From Bacteroidales bacterium (GTDB lineage Bacteria > Bacteroidota > Bacteroidia > Bacteroidales > UBA7960), in NCBI GenBank assembly GCA_007125585.1, contig SLCY01000045.1:1-42693 (forward strand): DNA of 42,693 nt. Direction: 5' to 3'. Below the pieces are notes generated by a model. The model was given only the letters and a program-made list of their open reading frames with translations, made no database searches and was not told where the DNA came from. The translations under genes were made by a program, and so were the position numbers. This document shows, piece after piece, positions 1-9,185 of this stretch. How positions within the stretch are numbered: position 1 is the stretch's first letter; every line of letters begins with the position of its first letter.

Positions 1-58
1 ATTTTGTAAAAAAACAATATACAAAATGCTGGTGTACAGGAGGAACCGCTTCGCTTTC

Positions 59-119
59 ACATGATCTTTTTTCATTCGTCTGTGTGTAATTTCGAATGAA
101 AAAAAATCATGTATATTTG
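59..119 (+). promoter_or_regulatory. Promoter in an inverted repeat, upstream of the GTPase-like gene
   Basis: Two 20-base arms (59-78 and 93-112) are complementary except at one position and enclose a 14-base loop. The right arm is an A-tract ending in ATCATGT and runs straight into a perfect Bacteroidetes -7 box, TATATTTG, at 112-119. The first good start codon lies 55 bases further on. No clear -33 TTTG is seen. A second small inverted repeat, ATTTTGTA/TACAAAAT, occupies 1-27. The promoter assignment is inference from the phylum consensus. Confidence 0.6.
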
Positions 120-173
120 TAAAGCCATATTGTTTTGCTATTCATTTATCATCAAACCATAAACCCCATATAT

Positions 174-1532
174 ATGCAAGAGAACCGAAAGAACGTGATC
201 ATTATTGGTGCGGCAGGCAGGGATTTTCACAACTTCAATACCTATTACCGCAACAATGAGAATTACAATGTGGTGGCCTTCACAGCGGCCCAGATCCCCG
301 ATATTGACGGGCGCAAATATCCGACTGAGTTGGCCGGTGCCCTTTATCCTGAAGGGATCCCTATATATGCACAGGGAGAGCTGTCAAAACTTGTTGCAGA
401 ACTGAATGTGGATGTCTGTGCTTTTTCCTACAGTGACATTTCCTACGGAGAAGTGATGTCCATATGTGCCGAAGTCAATGCCGCCGGCGCAGACTTTCTG
501 TTGATCGGTCCCAAAGAGACCATGATCAAAAGCACCAAACCGGTGATCGCTGTTGGTGCGGTGCGCACCGGTTGCGGAAAGAGCCAAACCTCACGTCGCA
601 TTATTGAAGCATTGATGGAACACAGGATGAAGGTGGTCGCCATTCGCCATCCCATGCCCTACGGCGACCTTGTGGCCCAAAAGGTACAACGGTTTGCCAC
701 CATCGACGACCTGAAGAAACACAACTGTACCATCGAAGAAATGGAAGAATACGAACCCCATGTGGTTCGCGGCAATGTGATCTATTCCGGTGTCGATTAT
801 GAAGCCATCCTCCGGGAAGCAGAAAAAGAGGCCGACGTCATCCTGTGGGACGGTGGTAACAACGATTTTCCGTTCATTAAGCCCGACTTGATGGTGACGG
901 TTGTAGATCCGCACCGTCCGGGACATGAACTCAACTACTATCCCGGTGAAACAACCCTCCGCCTGGCCGATATCGTCGTGATCAATAAGATGGACAGCGC
1001 AGGACCTGAAGGCATTCAGACCGTCAGGGACAGCATTGCCCTGGTCAACCCAGAAGCCAAAGTGATTGATGGTGCCTCACCGCTATCCGTTGACAAGCCT
1101 GAGTTGATCAAAGACAAGAAAGTTCTGGTAGTGGAAGACGGGCCTACCCTAACACATGGCCACATGAAAATTGGAGCTGGCACCGTCGCCGCTCAGAAAT
1201 ATGGCGCCGCTGAACTCGTTGATCCACGCCCCTATGCCGTCGGCCGCCTGCTGGAAACCTTTGCGATTTATCCCGATATCGGGACCCTGCTCCCGGCCAT
1301 GGGATACGGCGCACAGCAAATTAAAGATTTGGAAACAACCATAAACAATGCCGATTGCGACACCGTCATTATTGCCACGCCCATCGACCTTTCCAGGGTG
1401 ATCAACATCAATAAACCCATCGTGAAAGTGGGGTATGAACTACAGGAGATCGGACATCCCCGTTTCTGCGAACTGGTATGCGACTTCCTGAAAAGCAAAA
1501 ACCTGATCCGCAGCGACTGCGGATGTAAATGA
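174..1532 (+). CDS. P-loop GTPase-like protein, cyclic 2,3-diphosphoglycerate synthetase family (COG2403-like)
   Basis: A 452-residue cytoplasmic protein. The N-terminus has a Rossmann-like start (VIIIGAAGRDFHNF). A P-loop GAVRTGCGKS lies near residue 128, and an NKMD-type guanine-specificity motif (VVINKMD) follows later. The protein ends in a cysteine pair, DCGC. This matches the predicted-GTPase family related to archaeal cyclic 2,3-diphosphoglycerate synthetase. In bacteria the substrate is not known, so a cDPG role should not be assumed. The ORF-track start at 135 is rejected: the ATG at 174 opens the conserved domain and lies at a better distance from the -7 box at 112-119. A terminator follows immediately, so the gene is probably monocistronic. 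Confidence 0.75.
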   Translation: MQENRKNVIIIGAAGRDFHNFNTYYRNNENYNVVAFTAAQIPDIDGRKYPTELAGALYPEGIPIYAQGELSKLVAELNVDVCAFSYSDISYGEVMSICAEVNAAGADFLLIGPKETMIKSTKPVIAVGAVRTGCGKSQTSRRIIEALMEHRMKVVAIRHPMPYGDLVAQKVQRFATIDDLKKHNCTIEEMEEYEPHVVRGNVIYSGVDYEAILREAEKEADVILWDGGNNDFPFIKPDLMVTVVDPHRPGHELNYYPGETTLRLADIVVINKMDSAGPEGIQTVRDSIALVNPEAKVIDGASPLSVDKPELIKDKKVLVVEDGPTLTHGHMKIGAGTVAAQKYGAAELVDPRPYAVGRLLETFAIYPDIGTLLPAMGYGAQQIKDLETTINNADCDTVIIATPIDLSRVININKPIVKVGYELQEIGHPRFCELVCDFLKSKNLIRSDCGCK

Positions 1533-1540
1533 TTATTTAT

Positions 1541-1566
1541 GGGGCTTTTTTAAGCCCCTTTTTTTT
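1541..1566 (+). terminator. Intrinsic terminator after the GTPase-like gene
   Basis: GGGGCTT and AAGCCCC form a 7-bp stem around a 4-T loop, followed by eight T residues. It starts 8 bases after the stop codon and separates the first gene from pyrB. Confidence 0.9.
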
Positions 1567-1612
1567 GTCCGCACATGTCATGAACCGTTGCAAATAAAAA
1601 AACACAAAACAG

Positions 1613-2521
1613 ATGAAGAACAAAAGCCTGGTATCCATCAATGACTACACCAAGGAGGAGCATATCCGCATCCTTGATCTGGCAAAGGAGTTTGAAAAAA
1701 ATCCCGTTCAAAACATCATGCAACACCATGTGGTAGCTTCCTTGTTTTTTGAACCCTCCACCCGTACCCGACTGAGTTTCGAAAGCGCCGTCAACAGGCT
1801 TGGAGGAAAAATTGTTGGATTCTCCGAAGCTACCAACACGAGCGTCAAAAAAGGAGAGTCGCTGCGCGATACCATCCTTACCGTCGCCAACTATTCCGAC
1901 CTCATCGTAATGCGCAACCCCATCGAAGGAAGCGCCCGTTTTGCATCGGAAATTTCGCCCGTGCCCATCATCAACGCCGGCGACGGGGCCAACCAGCATC
2001 CCACGCAAACCTTGCTCGACCTCTACAGCATCCTCAAAACGCAAGGCACACTCGACAACCTGCACATCGCCATGGTCGGCGACCTGAAATATGGACGGAC
2101 CATACACTCGCTGGTGATCGCCCTGTGTAACTTCAATACCACCTTCCACCTGGTATCACCTCCCGAATTAAAACTGCCCAGCTCGGTAAAAATGCATATC
2201 AAGGAAAAGAACCTGGCCTACCATCAGTACACCGAGATGGATGAGGTGTTGCCCCGAACCGACATCCTCTACATGACCCGTATTCAGCAAGAACGTTTCA
2301 GCGACCCCCTGGAATACGAACGGATCAAAAATGCCTTCAACCTGCATCAGGATATGATCGCCGATACCAAAGAAAACTTCAGGGTGCTCCACCCGTTGCC
2401 AAGGGTTAAGGAGATCAACATCAACGTGGACAAAAGTGCCAAAGCCTATTATTTTGAACAGGCCCTGAACGGGGTGTTTGTACGCCAGGCACTGATAACC
2501 TCAATTCTGGGTATTAAATAA
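1613..2521 (+). CDS. pyrB: Aspartate carbamoyltransferase, catalytic subunit
   Basis: Catalyses carbamoyl phosphate + L-aspartate to N-carbamoyl-aspartate, the committed step of pyrimidine synthesis, in the cytoplasm. It has 302 residues, normal for the family. The carbamoyl-phosphate loop STRTR is at 49-53, followed by a loop with KKGES, HPTQ at 128-131, and the C-terminal HPLPRV motif. The regulatory subunit gene follows after 38 bases, so this should be the class B (catalytic plus regulatory) holoenzyme as in enteric bacteria. No obvious TAnnTTTG promoter is seen between the upstream terminator and the start. Confidence 0.97.
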   Translation: MKNKSLVSINDYTKEEHIRILDLAKEFEKNPVQNIMQHHVVASLFFEPSTRTRLSFESAVNRLGGKIVGFSEATNTSVKKGESLRDTILTVANYSDLIVMRNPIEGSARFASEISPVPIINAGDGANQHPTQTLLDLYSILKTQGTLDNLHIAMVGDLKYGRTIHSLVIALCNFNTTFHLVSPPELKLPSSVKMHIKEKNLAYHQYTEMDEVLPRTDILYMTRIQQERFSDPLEYERIKNAFNLHQDMIADTKENFRVLHPLPRVKEININVDKSAKAYYFEQALNGVFVRQALITSILGIK

Positions 2522-2559
2522 AACATCTGCATGTTTCACTGAGAAATCCATCACAAGCC

Positions 2560-3024
2560 ATGAACCATAAAAAAATAAGAGAGCTCAAAGTGTCGGCCAT
2601 CGAAGACGGCACAGTGATCGACCATATCCCCTCCAATGCTGTTTTTCAGGTGATCAGAATATTAAAGCTGGAGGTTTTCGACAACATGGTGCTCTTTGCC
2701 ACCAACCTGGAAAGCAAAAAATACGGCACCAAAGGCATTATCAAAGTGAGCAACAAATTCTTTGCGCCCGAAGAGCTCAACAAGATCGCCCTGGTAGCGC
2801 CCCATGCCTCCATTATCGAGATACGTGGCTACCAGGTGCAGAGCAAAACCATCGTCGAAACCCCGGATCGCATCAAAGGGATCGTGAAATGCTTCAACCC
2901 CAACTGCGTCACAAACATGGAAGAGGTGGCGGCCATATTCACCGTGGTAGACAAGGAAGACACCCGTCTGAAATGCCATTACTGCGAAAAGATCACCACC
3001 AGGACGACGATGGAATTCCGGTAG
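2560..3024 (+). CDS. pyrI: Aspartate carbamoyltransferase, regulatory subunit
   Basis: A 154-residue partner of PyrB that binds nucleotide effectors and links catalytic trimers. The C-terminal zinc domain is intact, with two cysteine pairs: CFNPNC near residue 109 and CHYC near residue 138. The N-terminal allosteric domain begins KKIRELKVSAIEDGTVIDHI, typical of PyrI. It is transcribed with pyrB and meets gpsA tail to tail, with 75 bases between the stops. That gap contains the short palindrome TGTCACAGTGACA but no T-tailed terminator. Confidence 0.96.
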   Translation: MNHKKIRELKVSAIEDGTVIDHIPSNAVFQVIRILKLEVFDNMVLFATNLESKKYGTKGIIKVSNKFFAPEELNKIALVAPHASIIEIRGYQVQSKTIVETPDRIKGIVKCFNPNCVTNMEEVAAIFTVVDKEDTRLKCHYCEKITTRTTMEFR

Positions 3025-3099
3025 CGGGAGGTGTCACAGTGACAGGATGCCCGGGCTCCGGTACCAAAATAAGCCAGGAGGATCAACAACAGTTTACAA

Positions 3100-4095
3100 T
3101 CAGAAAAGAAGGTCTTCGAGGGCTTTCACCTCGACAGCAGGCTCCGCTCTGTTGTACAGGATGTTGTACACAGCATCCACAATGGGCATCTCCACGCCGT
3201 AATCCGTGTTCATCTCTTTGATGCATTTGGCAGCATAATAACCTTCTGCAACCATGTTCATCTCCATCTGGATATACCCCGGACTATACCCTCTGGCGAT
3301 CATCTGTCCGTAGCGCCTGTTGCGGCTGAACTGGCTGTAACAGGTCACCAGCAGGTCGCCAAGATAAACCGATCTGTCGATATCGCGCAGTCCCGGCTTG
3401 ACAGCATCCATAAAGCGGCGGATCTCCTGGATGGCATTGCTTATCAGGACCGCCTGGAAGTTGTCGCCGTAACCCAGTCCGCTGCATATGCCGCTGGCAA
3501 TGGCAATGATATTTTTCAACACCGGGGCATATTCGGTCCCGAAAATGTCGTCTGAAAGGCTGGTCTTGATGTACCGGCACGCAAACAATCCTGATACTGC
3601 AGCAGCATTGACACGGTTCGCCGAGGCTACCGTAAGGTATGCCAGCTTTTCCTGGGCCACCTCTTCAGCGTGACTGGGGCCGCTCACCACCACAAATTGT
3701 TCATACGGGATGCCAAAACGCTTATAAAAGTAATCGGCCATGATGTCGTTGTACTCCGGGATGATGCCTTTGATGGCGCTGACCACCGGTTTGCCGCGCA
3801 ACAGTGAAGCGTGCAATCCTTCCAAAGAGAGGTGCAAAAAGGCAGCAGGGATACAAAACACGGGGATGTCCGCTTGTTTTAATACCCGGTTTAATTCATG
3901 GGAAACGTTCAAACGTTGTACATCAAAGGTAACTGAACTCAGGTAGTGTGGGTTATGACCATACTGCATCAGGTGGCTTGCGATTTCCTTCTCACGCACC
4001 CACCAGTGCACCTTCTCAACATTGTTGAGAAGGATCTTGACGATCGCTGTGGCCCAACTGCCTGACCCGATGACTGCCACCTGTACTTTTCGCAT
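3100..4095 (-). CDS. gpsA: NAD(P)-dependent glycerol-3-phosphate dehydrogenase
   Basis: Reduces dihydroxyacetone phosphate to sn-glycerol-3-phosphate for phospholipid synthesis. The N-terminal Rossmann motif is VIGSGSWATAI. The catalytic-lysine segment SAIKGI and the substrate-binding segment GYGDNFQAVL are present. The track start at 4116 is a GTG; the ATG at 4095 (MRKVQVAVIG) fits the family better and gives 331 residues. The gene follows the M28 peptidase on the same strand after a 173-base purine-rich gap. Cotranscription is possible, as I see no promoter in the gap. Confidence 0.95.
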   Translation of the reverse strand: MRKVQVAVIGSGSWATAIVKILLNNVEKVHWWVREKEIASHLMQYGHNPHYLSSVTFDVQRLNVSHELNRVLKQADIPVFCIPAAFLHLSLEGLHASLLRGKPVVSAIKGIIPEYNDIMADYFYKRFGIPYEQFVVVSGPSHAEEVAQEKLAYLTVASANRVNAAAVSGLFACRYIKTSLSDDIFGTEYAPVLKNIIAIASGICSGLGYGDNFQAVLISNAIQEIRRFMDAVKPGLRDIDRSVYLGDLLVTCYSQFSRNRRYGQMIARGYSPGYIQMEMNMVAEGYYAAKCIKEMNTDYGVEMPIVDAVYNILYNRAEPAVEVKALEDLLF

Positions 4096-4268
4096 GGTTC
4101 CGGTTGTTTTAGACACTCTGTTTGTTTCTTTGCTCCTGACGTCTGTCCGTTTTGTGATCCTTCCAGTCCCTGCAGCACCTCACCATCCCAGGTCGCCCCA
4201 TTTTGCTCATCCTTTCATCCCCTGCCCCTTTCGTATCTCTTTTGCTTCCTTGCCTCCCCCGAAAATGT

Positions 4269-5969
4269 TCAGAGCCGGACATCGAGTGTATGTTCTTCAT
4301 CCTCCCTGACCACCACCACGCTGACGGTTTCACCGGGAGAAAGGCTCCCCAGGGCCTCCATATAGGAATGTATCTCCATCACCGGCATGTCGTTGATGCG
4401 TATGATCACATCCCCGTTTTCCATCCCCGCTTTGTGCGCCGGCTGGTCGTCGGTAACAGACAACACCCGCAACCCTTCACCATCAAAACCATGATCAGGC
4501 ATCAACCCCAGGGTCACCATCCCTTCGCGGGTGCGCCCGGGACCAGGCTGATCGGCACTGGAAAAAGCAAGCCTATCCGTATCATCCAGTGACCTTATCA
4601 TGTCGAGGGCAAAACCAGTGATCTCATAAGCCCCGTCGTAGTTGATCTTATCGGCTGTGTCGCCGGGCCGGTGATAGTCCTCATGCACCCCGGTAAAAAA
4701 GAAGAGCACAGGGATGTCCTTGACATAGAAAGAAGTGTGGTCTGACCCGCCACGGCCGGCAGGGTTTTTGCGAACGTTGAAATGTTGTGGGGTATGGCTG
4801 TCGATCAGCGCATCCCACGCAGGAGACGACCCCGTTCCGATCATCGTAAGGGTGTTGTCCTCCATCCGTCCTATCATGTCAAGGTTGAACATGTAGTTTA
4901 TCCTGTCTATGTCGTAGGCCTCGCTGTTGGTAAAATAACGACTGCCAACGAGGCCCTTCTCCTCTGCCGAAAAAGCGATGAAAAGGTAGTTATGCCCATT
5001 CAGCGTGGAGCTGGATATATACCTTGCCGCCTCGAGCACACCTGCTGTCCCGCTGGCATTATCGTCGGCACCAGGGTGAACGGCACGTACTCCGGGACTC
5101 ATCGAACCCCGGCCACCATAGCCCACATGGTCGTAATGGCCTCCGATAACCACCGTCGTTTCCGCGCCATTGTCAATGTATCCGGCCACATTGATGCCGG
5201 TATGTTCTTCCCTGAAGATGTCAACCTCCACATCTATCCTGCCCGACTGATCGGTCATCAGGTACTTCAGCACGTGATCTTCGGCAAACAACAGGGGGAT
5301 GTCGAAGGCCCGTCTTGACAGGCGGATGTTGACAGGCGGATCATCCCTTTCAGACCTGGTGTTCACAAAAAGGATCCCCGCAGCACCTTTTTCCTGTGCC
5401 GTATTGACCTTTTGAAACAGAAGCTGGTAAATACGCCTGTCTTCCAGGGTATCCAGTGCTTCCGGCATGAAAAACTCCATCACAAAAAATTTTCCTTCCA
5501 GGCGGTCGCCATGAAGAACATAATCGCAGTGATCCTCAAAACCTTCCACCTCTTCCAGGCCTGAGAGGCCAAAACCAACATGTACAAAAGGGGCCGAGAA
5601 CTTTCCGCTCACTGAGCCGGGCAGGGCATAGTAATCCACGCCATGCTCCAGGGTGTGCCCCATGTATGTAAAATAATTATCATCACCCCAGATCCATTCG
5701 CCAAGAAAGGGGAACTCCTGATAATAGGAGCCCTCAAATAAGGGTTCCAAACCGGCCTCCTGCATGCGCATTTTCAGATACGCCGCTGCTTTCCGCTCCC
5801 CTTCAGTACCTGCCTCACGACCCTCCATCTCCTCGGAGGCAAGGGTGTACACGTCCTCTTTAAGACGGCCAATGACCACCTCTTCAGAAAAATCAAAGAC
5901 CTCCTGTCCATAGACCGGCAGGCAAAAAACAGCAATCAATACAGAGATTAAAAAACCAAACAATTTCAT
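4269..5969 (-). CDS. Secreted M28 family zinc aminopeptidase with C-terminal PDZ domain
   Basis: A 566-residue exported peptidase. Residues 1-21 are a signal peptide with a cleavable-looking end (PVYGQ). A PA-like insert covers roughly 120-250. The co-catalytic zinc site is complete: H278 (GGHYDH), D302 (GADDN), E336/E337 (SAEEKG), D364 (NLDMIG) and H433 (DYHRPGD). A PDZ-like domain occupies about 490-566 (AGMENGDVIIRIND). M28/PDZ proteins of this layout are common in Bacteroidetes and probably trim N-termini of peptides in the periplasm or at the surface. No T9SS tail is present, so periplasmic residence is the simpler guess. Confidence 0.93.
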   Translation of the reverse strand: MKLFGFLISVLIAVFCLPVYGQEVFDFSEEVVIGRLKEDVYTLASEEMEGREAGTEGERKAAAYLKMRMQEAGLEPLFEGSYYQEFPFLGEWIWGDDNYFTYMGHTLEHGVDYYALPGSVSGKFSAPFVHVGFGLSGLEEVEGFEDHCDYVLHGDRLEGKFFVMEFFMPEALDTLEDRRIYQLLFQKVNTAQEKGAAGILFVNTRSERDDPPVNIRLSRRAFDIPLLFAEDHVLKYLMTDQSGRIDVEVDIFREEHTGINVAGYIDNGAETTVVIGGHYDHVGYGGRGSMSPGVRAVHPGADDNASGTAGVLEAARYISSSTLNGHNYLFIAFSAEEKGLVGSRYFTNSEAYDIDRINYMFNLDMIGRMEDNTLTMIGTGSSPAWDALIDSHTPQHFNVRKNPAGRGGSDHTSFYVKDIPVLFFFTGVHEDYHRPGDTADKINYDGAYEITGFALDMIRSLDDTDRLAFSSADQPGPGRTREGMVTLGLMPDHGFDGEGLRVLSVTDDQPAHKAGMENGDVIIRINDMPVMEIHSYMEALGSLSPGETVSVVVVREDEEHTLDVRL

Positions 5970-6195
5970 CTGTGACTTATTTTGTTTCTGATTAAAAATT
6001 CAATGATTTGTTCATTTGTTGGATATTGACTGGCTCTTTGAGCCAAAAGCCAACAGCCTAAAGCCTTCCAGGCCTTTGGGGCTTCAAATGATCACACCTT
6101 GCCGGGCAGCCAACCAGAATGTCCTGCCGGCCCTTCAACCTACAGGGGAGATCTTCCCGTATCAGCGCAATCACGAAATAATGTTTAAAATTACG
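5970..6195. other. Intergenic region between divergent genes with small hairpins
   Basis: A perfect GGCTC-TTT-GAGCC hairpin sits at 6032-6044, followed by imperfect GGCC/GGCTT-rich inverted repeats around 6058-6090. No ORF with coding character and no RNA family was recognised. It lies upstream of both the M28 peptidase (minus) and the LapA-like gene (plus). No clear TAnnTTTG was found for the peptidase. Confidence 0.4.
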
Positions 6196-6203
6196 TATTT
6201 TTG
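6196..6203 (+). promoter_or_regulatory. -7 box for the LapA-like gene
   Basis: TATTTTTG matches TAnnTTTG and lies 25 bases before the ATG. A short ATG reading frame beginning at 6209 overlaps the gene start out of frame and ends after 18 codons; whether it is translated is unknown. Confidence 0.55.
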
Positions 6204-6228
6204 GTGAGATGGAAAAAAACGCCAAGCT

Positions 6229-6489
6229 ATGGAACAGAAAAAGAACAGCATTTTGTTTTGGGTGATCAACGGACTGATCGCCCTGGTAGTATTGATTTTC
6301 ATCATTCAAAACTGGGGACCGGTAAAGTTTAACTTTCTTGGATTACGCCTGGAGGGCTATGGGTTCCTTGTTTTCCTGGTGATCTTTCTGCTGGGTTTTT
6401 TCAGCGGATGGTTATGGGCATACTTCCGTGGCCGAAAAAACCGGCACAACGAGAAAAAAGGGCAGGAAACACATTACCTGGAACAGTAG
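6229..6489 (+). CDS. LapA-like small inner-membrane protein (DUF1049 type)
   Basis: An 86-residue protein with two hydrophobic segments (about 9-27 and 41-64) joined by a short loop containing NWGPVKFNFLG. It ends in a basic and acidic cytoplasmic tail (RGRKNRHNEKKG). This hairpin-type layout is characteristic of the lipopolysaccharide assembly protein A domain family. In Proteobacteria LapA partners LapB/YciM in LPS regulation. No LapB homologue is beside it here, so function is inferred only from the fold. Confidence 0.8.
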   Translation: MEQKKNSILFWVINGLIALVVLIFIIQNWGPVKFNFLGLRLEGYGFLVFLVIFLLGFFSGWLWAYFRGRKNRHNEKKGQETHYLEQ

Positions 6490-6591
6490 CCGGCGACAGG
6501 CCGTTTTCGCATCTATGTGTCTGCGCCGTACCTTGATTGGTGTGCAGATCCTGCCATGGCATGGTTGCAGCTCGTGGCCAAACGTTGATGG

Positions 6592-7743
6592 TCACGAAAG
6601 CTTTCCTTTATAGTCCTCATACCCGAATGTCCGGAGCAGTTCAAAGCTGCCGTCTTTGCGCAAGATGCCGATAGAAGGATGTCTTACACCATTGAAGAAG
6701 GTGGTCTTCACCATGGTGTAATGGATCATATCATCAAAGATGACCTTGTCGCCAATTTTTAATTCTTTTTCAAAGCGGTAGTCGCCCATGCCCATATAGT
6801 CGCCGGCCAGGCAGGTAGTTCCTCCCATACGATACACATGCTTGCCTTCCCGGGCATCGGTGGCGTTGAGGATGCGCGGCTTGTAGGGCATCTCCAGACA
6901 GTCGGGCATATGGGCCGAGAAACTCACATCCAGCATCGCGATACGGGTGGTTTTGTTATGGACGATATCCTGAACGGTCGATACAAGGTATCCTGTCTGC
7001 CATCCGATGGCCTCTCCCGGCTCCAGGATCAACCTTTTCAGGTTGGGATAACGCTTTTTGAATGCCTGCAGCAGTCCCACAAGATGCTTCACATCATAGT
7101 CCTTACGGGTGATGTGGTGGCCCCCGCCCATATTGAACCACTGGCACTGTCGGATGAGCGGCCCAAAAGATGCTTCCACCCGTTCCAGCGTACGTTCCAG
7201 CACGAAGCTGTCGTTCTCACACAGCACATGAAAGTGCAGGCCGTCGACATTCGCAGGCAATGTATCAGCGAGCTGGTCGCGTGTTATGCCAAGCCGTGAG
7301 CCTGGCATGGCCGGATTGTAAAGGTCCGTTCCCACTTCAGAGTATTCCGGATTGATGCGCAACCCGACCGACACCGGTTTTTTGAAGGCTTTCACCCGGT
7401 CGATAAAGCGACGATACTGCGACAAGGAGTTGAAGGTTATGTGACTGCTGTAGTGCAGCACCTCATCCATCTCATTCTCGTAGAACACCGGGGCATAGGT
7501 ATGGGCCTCACAACCCATCTCTTCGTATATCAGCCTTGCTTCATGCAGTGAGCTGGCAGCGGCCCCGGAAAGGGTTTGCCCGATCCGGGGGAAGGTGCTC
7601 CACATGGCGTACCCCTTAAGGGCGCATATGATATCGACACCTGCCTCTTTCTGCACCAGGTCAAGGATCTGCAGGTTGATGTCAAGCAACTCCTCCTCCA
7701 GCACAAAGCATGGTGATGGAATACTTTCAAAGTTTTCTATCAT
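6592..7743 (-). CDS. nspC: Carboxynorspermidine/carboxyspermidine decarboxylase
   Basis: A PLP-dependent fold-III decarboxylase of 383 residues that converts carboxy(nor)spermidine to (nor)spermidine. Visible signatures are an N-terminal PLP lysine in ICALKGYAMW, the HVLCENDS segment, GGGHHITRKDYD, LEPGEAIGWQTGY for the phosphate, and the dimer-interface GGTTCLAGDYMG. The gene begins 70 bases after the dehydrogenase stop on the same strand, so the two reactions of the alternative spermidine pathway are encoded together. The sequence does not show whether the product is spermidine or norspermidine. Confidence 0.95.
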   Translation of the reverse strand: MIENFESIPSPCFVLEEELLDINLQILDLVQKEAGVDIICALKGYAMWSTFPRIGQTLSGAAASSLHEARLIYEEMGCEAHTYAPVFYENEMDEVLHYSSHITFNSLSQYRRFIDRVKAFKKPVSVGLRINPEYSEVGTDLYNPAMPGSRLGITRDQLADTLPANVDGLHFHVLCENDSFVLERTLERVEASFGPLIRQCQWFNMGGGHHITRKDYDVKHLVGLLQAFKKRYPNLKRLILEPGEAIGWQTGYLVSTVQDIVHNKTTRIAMLDVSFSAHMPDCLEMPYKPRILNATDAREGKHVYRMGGTTCLAGDYMGMGDYRFEKELKIGDKVIFDDMIHYTMVKTTFFNGVRHPSIGILRKDGSFELLRTFGYEDYKGKLS

Positions 7744-7813
7744 GTTTCACAGATCAGGGTTGATGGCACTGGCCAGCAGCCAGGAGCCAAAAGTCATTCT
7801 TCGTTATCACCCC

Positions 7814-9016
7814 CTATTCACGCTCTGCCGGAAGCGGCTCATCCACCCGCTCATGCCAGGGTAGGCCGTGCCTTGGAAGCTTCTCCATAAACGGGTCCGG
7901 GTCGAACTCCTCGACATTGAAAACGCCTTTGCCCGCCCACTTGCCTGTCAGGGCCATCATTGCGCCTATCATGGCAGGCACACCGGTGGTATAGCTGACG
8001 GCCTGTGCTTCTACATCGCGGTAAGCCTCAGCGTGATCGCAGTTGTTCCAAATATAATAGGTGCGTTCCTTGCCATCCTTGACTCCCCGGATCTGGCATC
8101 CAATGGAAGTCTGACCCTTGTACCCTTCTCCCAGCGATGAGGGCTCAGGCAATACCGCCTTCAGGAATTCCAGTGGGACAATGTCCACGCCTTTGAAATT
8201 GATGGGCTTGATGCTTGTCATGCCCACTTCCTGCAGCACGTTGAGGAAAGTGATGTATTGCTGTCCGAAGGTCATCCAGAACCGGGCACGCTTCAGGCCG
8301 GGGAAATTCTTCACCAGCGACTCCAGCTCTTCATGGTACAACAGGTACGATTCCCGCTCGCCTATACCAGGATACTCAATGGGCCTGTGTATCTCCAGGG
8401 GTTTTGTTTCCACCCATTCGCCATCTTCCCAGTACCGGCCATTCTGGGTGATCTCACGGATGTTGATCTCCGGATTGAAGTTTGTCGCAAAGGCCTTGCC
8501 ATGGTCACCGGCATTGCAGTCGACAATATCCAGCGTATGCATCTCATCAAAATAATGCTTTGCCGCGTAAGCGGTAAAAACACCTGTCACGCCAGGGTCG
8601 AAGCCGCACCCCAGCACCGCCATGATGCCTGCATCCCTGTACCTGTCGTGATAGGCCCATTGCCAGCTGTACTCAAACTTGGCCACGTCGCGTGGTTCAT
8701 AGTTGGCGGTATCGAGGTAATGCGTCCTTGTCTCCAGGCAGGCATCCATGATGGTGAGGTCCTGGTATGGGAGGGCCACATTCACCACCATGTCCGGCTT
8801 GAATTTGTTGATCAGGTTCACCAGCTCAGGCACATTGTCAGCATCGACCTGTGCGGTCGCGATGCGGTCGCCACCCACAGCACGGGCAATCTGCTCACAC
8901 TTTTCCAGGGTCCGGCTGGCAAGCATGAGTTCAGAAAAAACCTCAGGAACACGTGCACATTTGCGGGCAACAACATTGCCCACGCCGCCGGCGCCGATAA
9001 TCAATACTTTGCTCAT
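7814..9016 (-). CDS. Carboxy(nor)spermidine dehydrogenase, saccharopine dehydrogenase family
   Basis: A 400-residue protein with an N-terminal NAD(P)-binding motif VLIIGAGGVGNVVA and the saccharopine-dehydrogenase-like central segment GCGFDPGVTGVF. In the alternative polyamine pathway it condenses aspartate semialdehyde with a diamine and reduces the Schiff base to a carboxy-polyamine, the NspC substrate. The pairing with nspC decides the assignment against a lysine-pathway saccharopine dehydrogenase. A -7 box TATTTTTG lies on the minus strand at 9050-9043, giving a 5' leader of about 20 bases. Confidence 0.93.
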   Translation of the reverse strand: MSKVLIIGAGGVGNVVARKCARVPEVFSELMLASRTLEKCEQIARAVGGDRIATAQVDADNVPELVNLINKFKPDMVVNVALPYQDLTIMDACLETRTHYLDTANYEPRDVAKFEYSWQWAYHDRYRDAGIMAVLGCGFDPGVTGVFTAYAAKHYFDEMHTLDIVDCNAGDHGKAFATNFNPEINIREITQNGRYWEDGEWVETKPLEIHRPIEYPGIGERESYLLYHEELESLVKNFPGLKRARFWMTFGQQYITFLNVLQEVGMTSIKPINFKGVDIVPLEFLKAVLPEPSSLGEGYKGQTSIGCQIRGVKDGKERTYYIWNNCDHAEAYRDVEAQAVSYTTGVPAMIGAMMALTGKWAGKGVFNVEEFDPDPFMEKLPRHGLPWHERVDEPLPAERE

Positions 9017-9042
9017 GGGTCAAATGGTTTAATGGTTCCTAA

Positions 9043-9050
9043 CAAAAATA
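9043..9050 (-). promoter_or_regulatory. -7 box for the carboxyspermidine dehydrogenase-nspC operon
   Basis: TATTTTTG reads on the minus strand 27 bases before the ATG at 9016. No convincing -33 element is seen. Confidence 0.5.
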
Positions 9051-9185
9051 AGAAATCCATGCAAACCATGACGGTTTTGATTGAAGTTTCCGGGGGATTG
9101 GGTTCTTGGCATTGCGCGATGGGGATCTTTCTGCTCCACCTTCGTTACACCTGCATGCCGGCCATACCGGCAGCACATCGCCCCA

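Noticed and set aside
59-112. Invertible (phase-variable) promoter
   Set aside because: The arms enclose only 14 bases and the -7 box is at the outer edge, so inversion would not switch it; no invertase gene is nearby.
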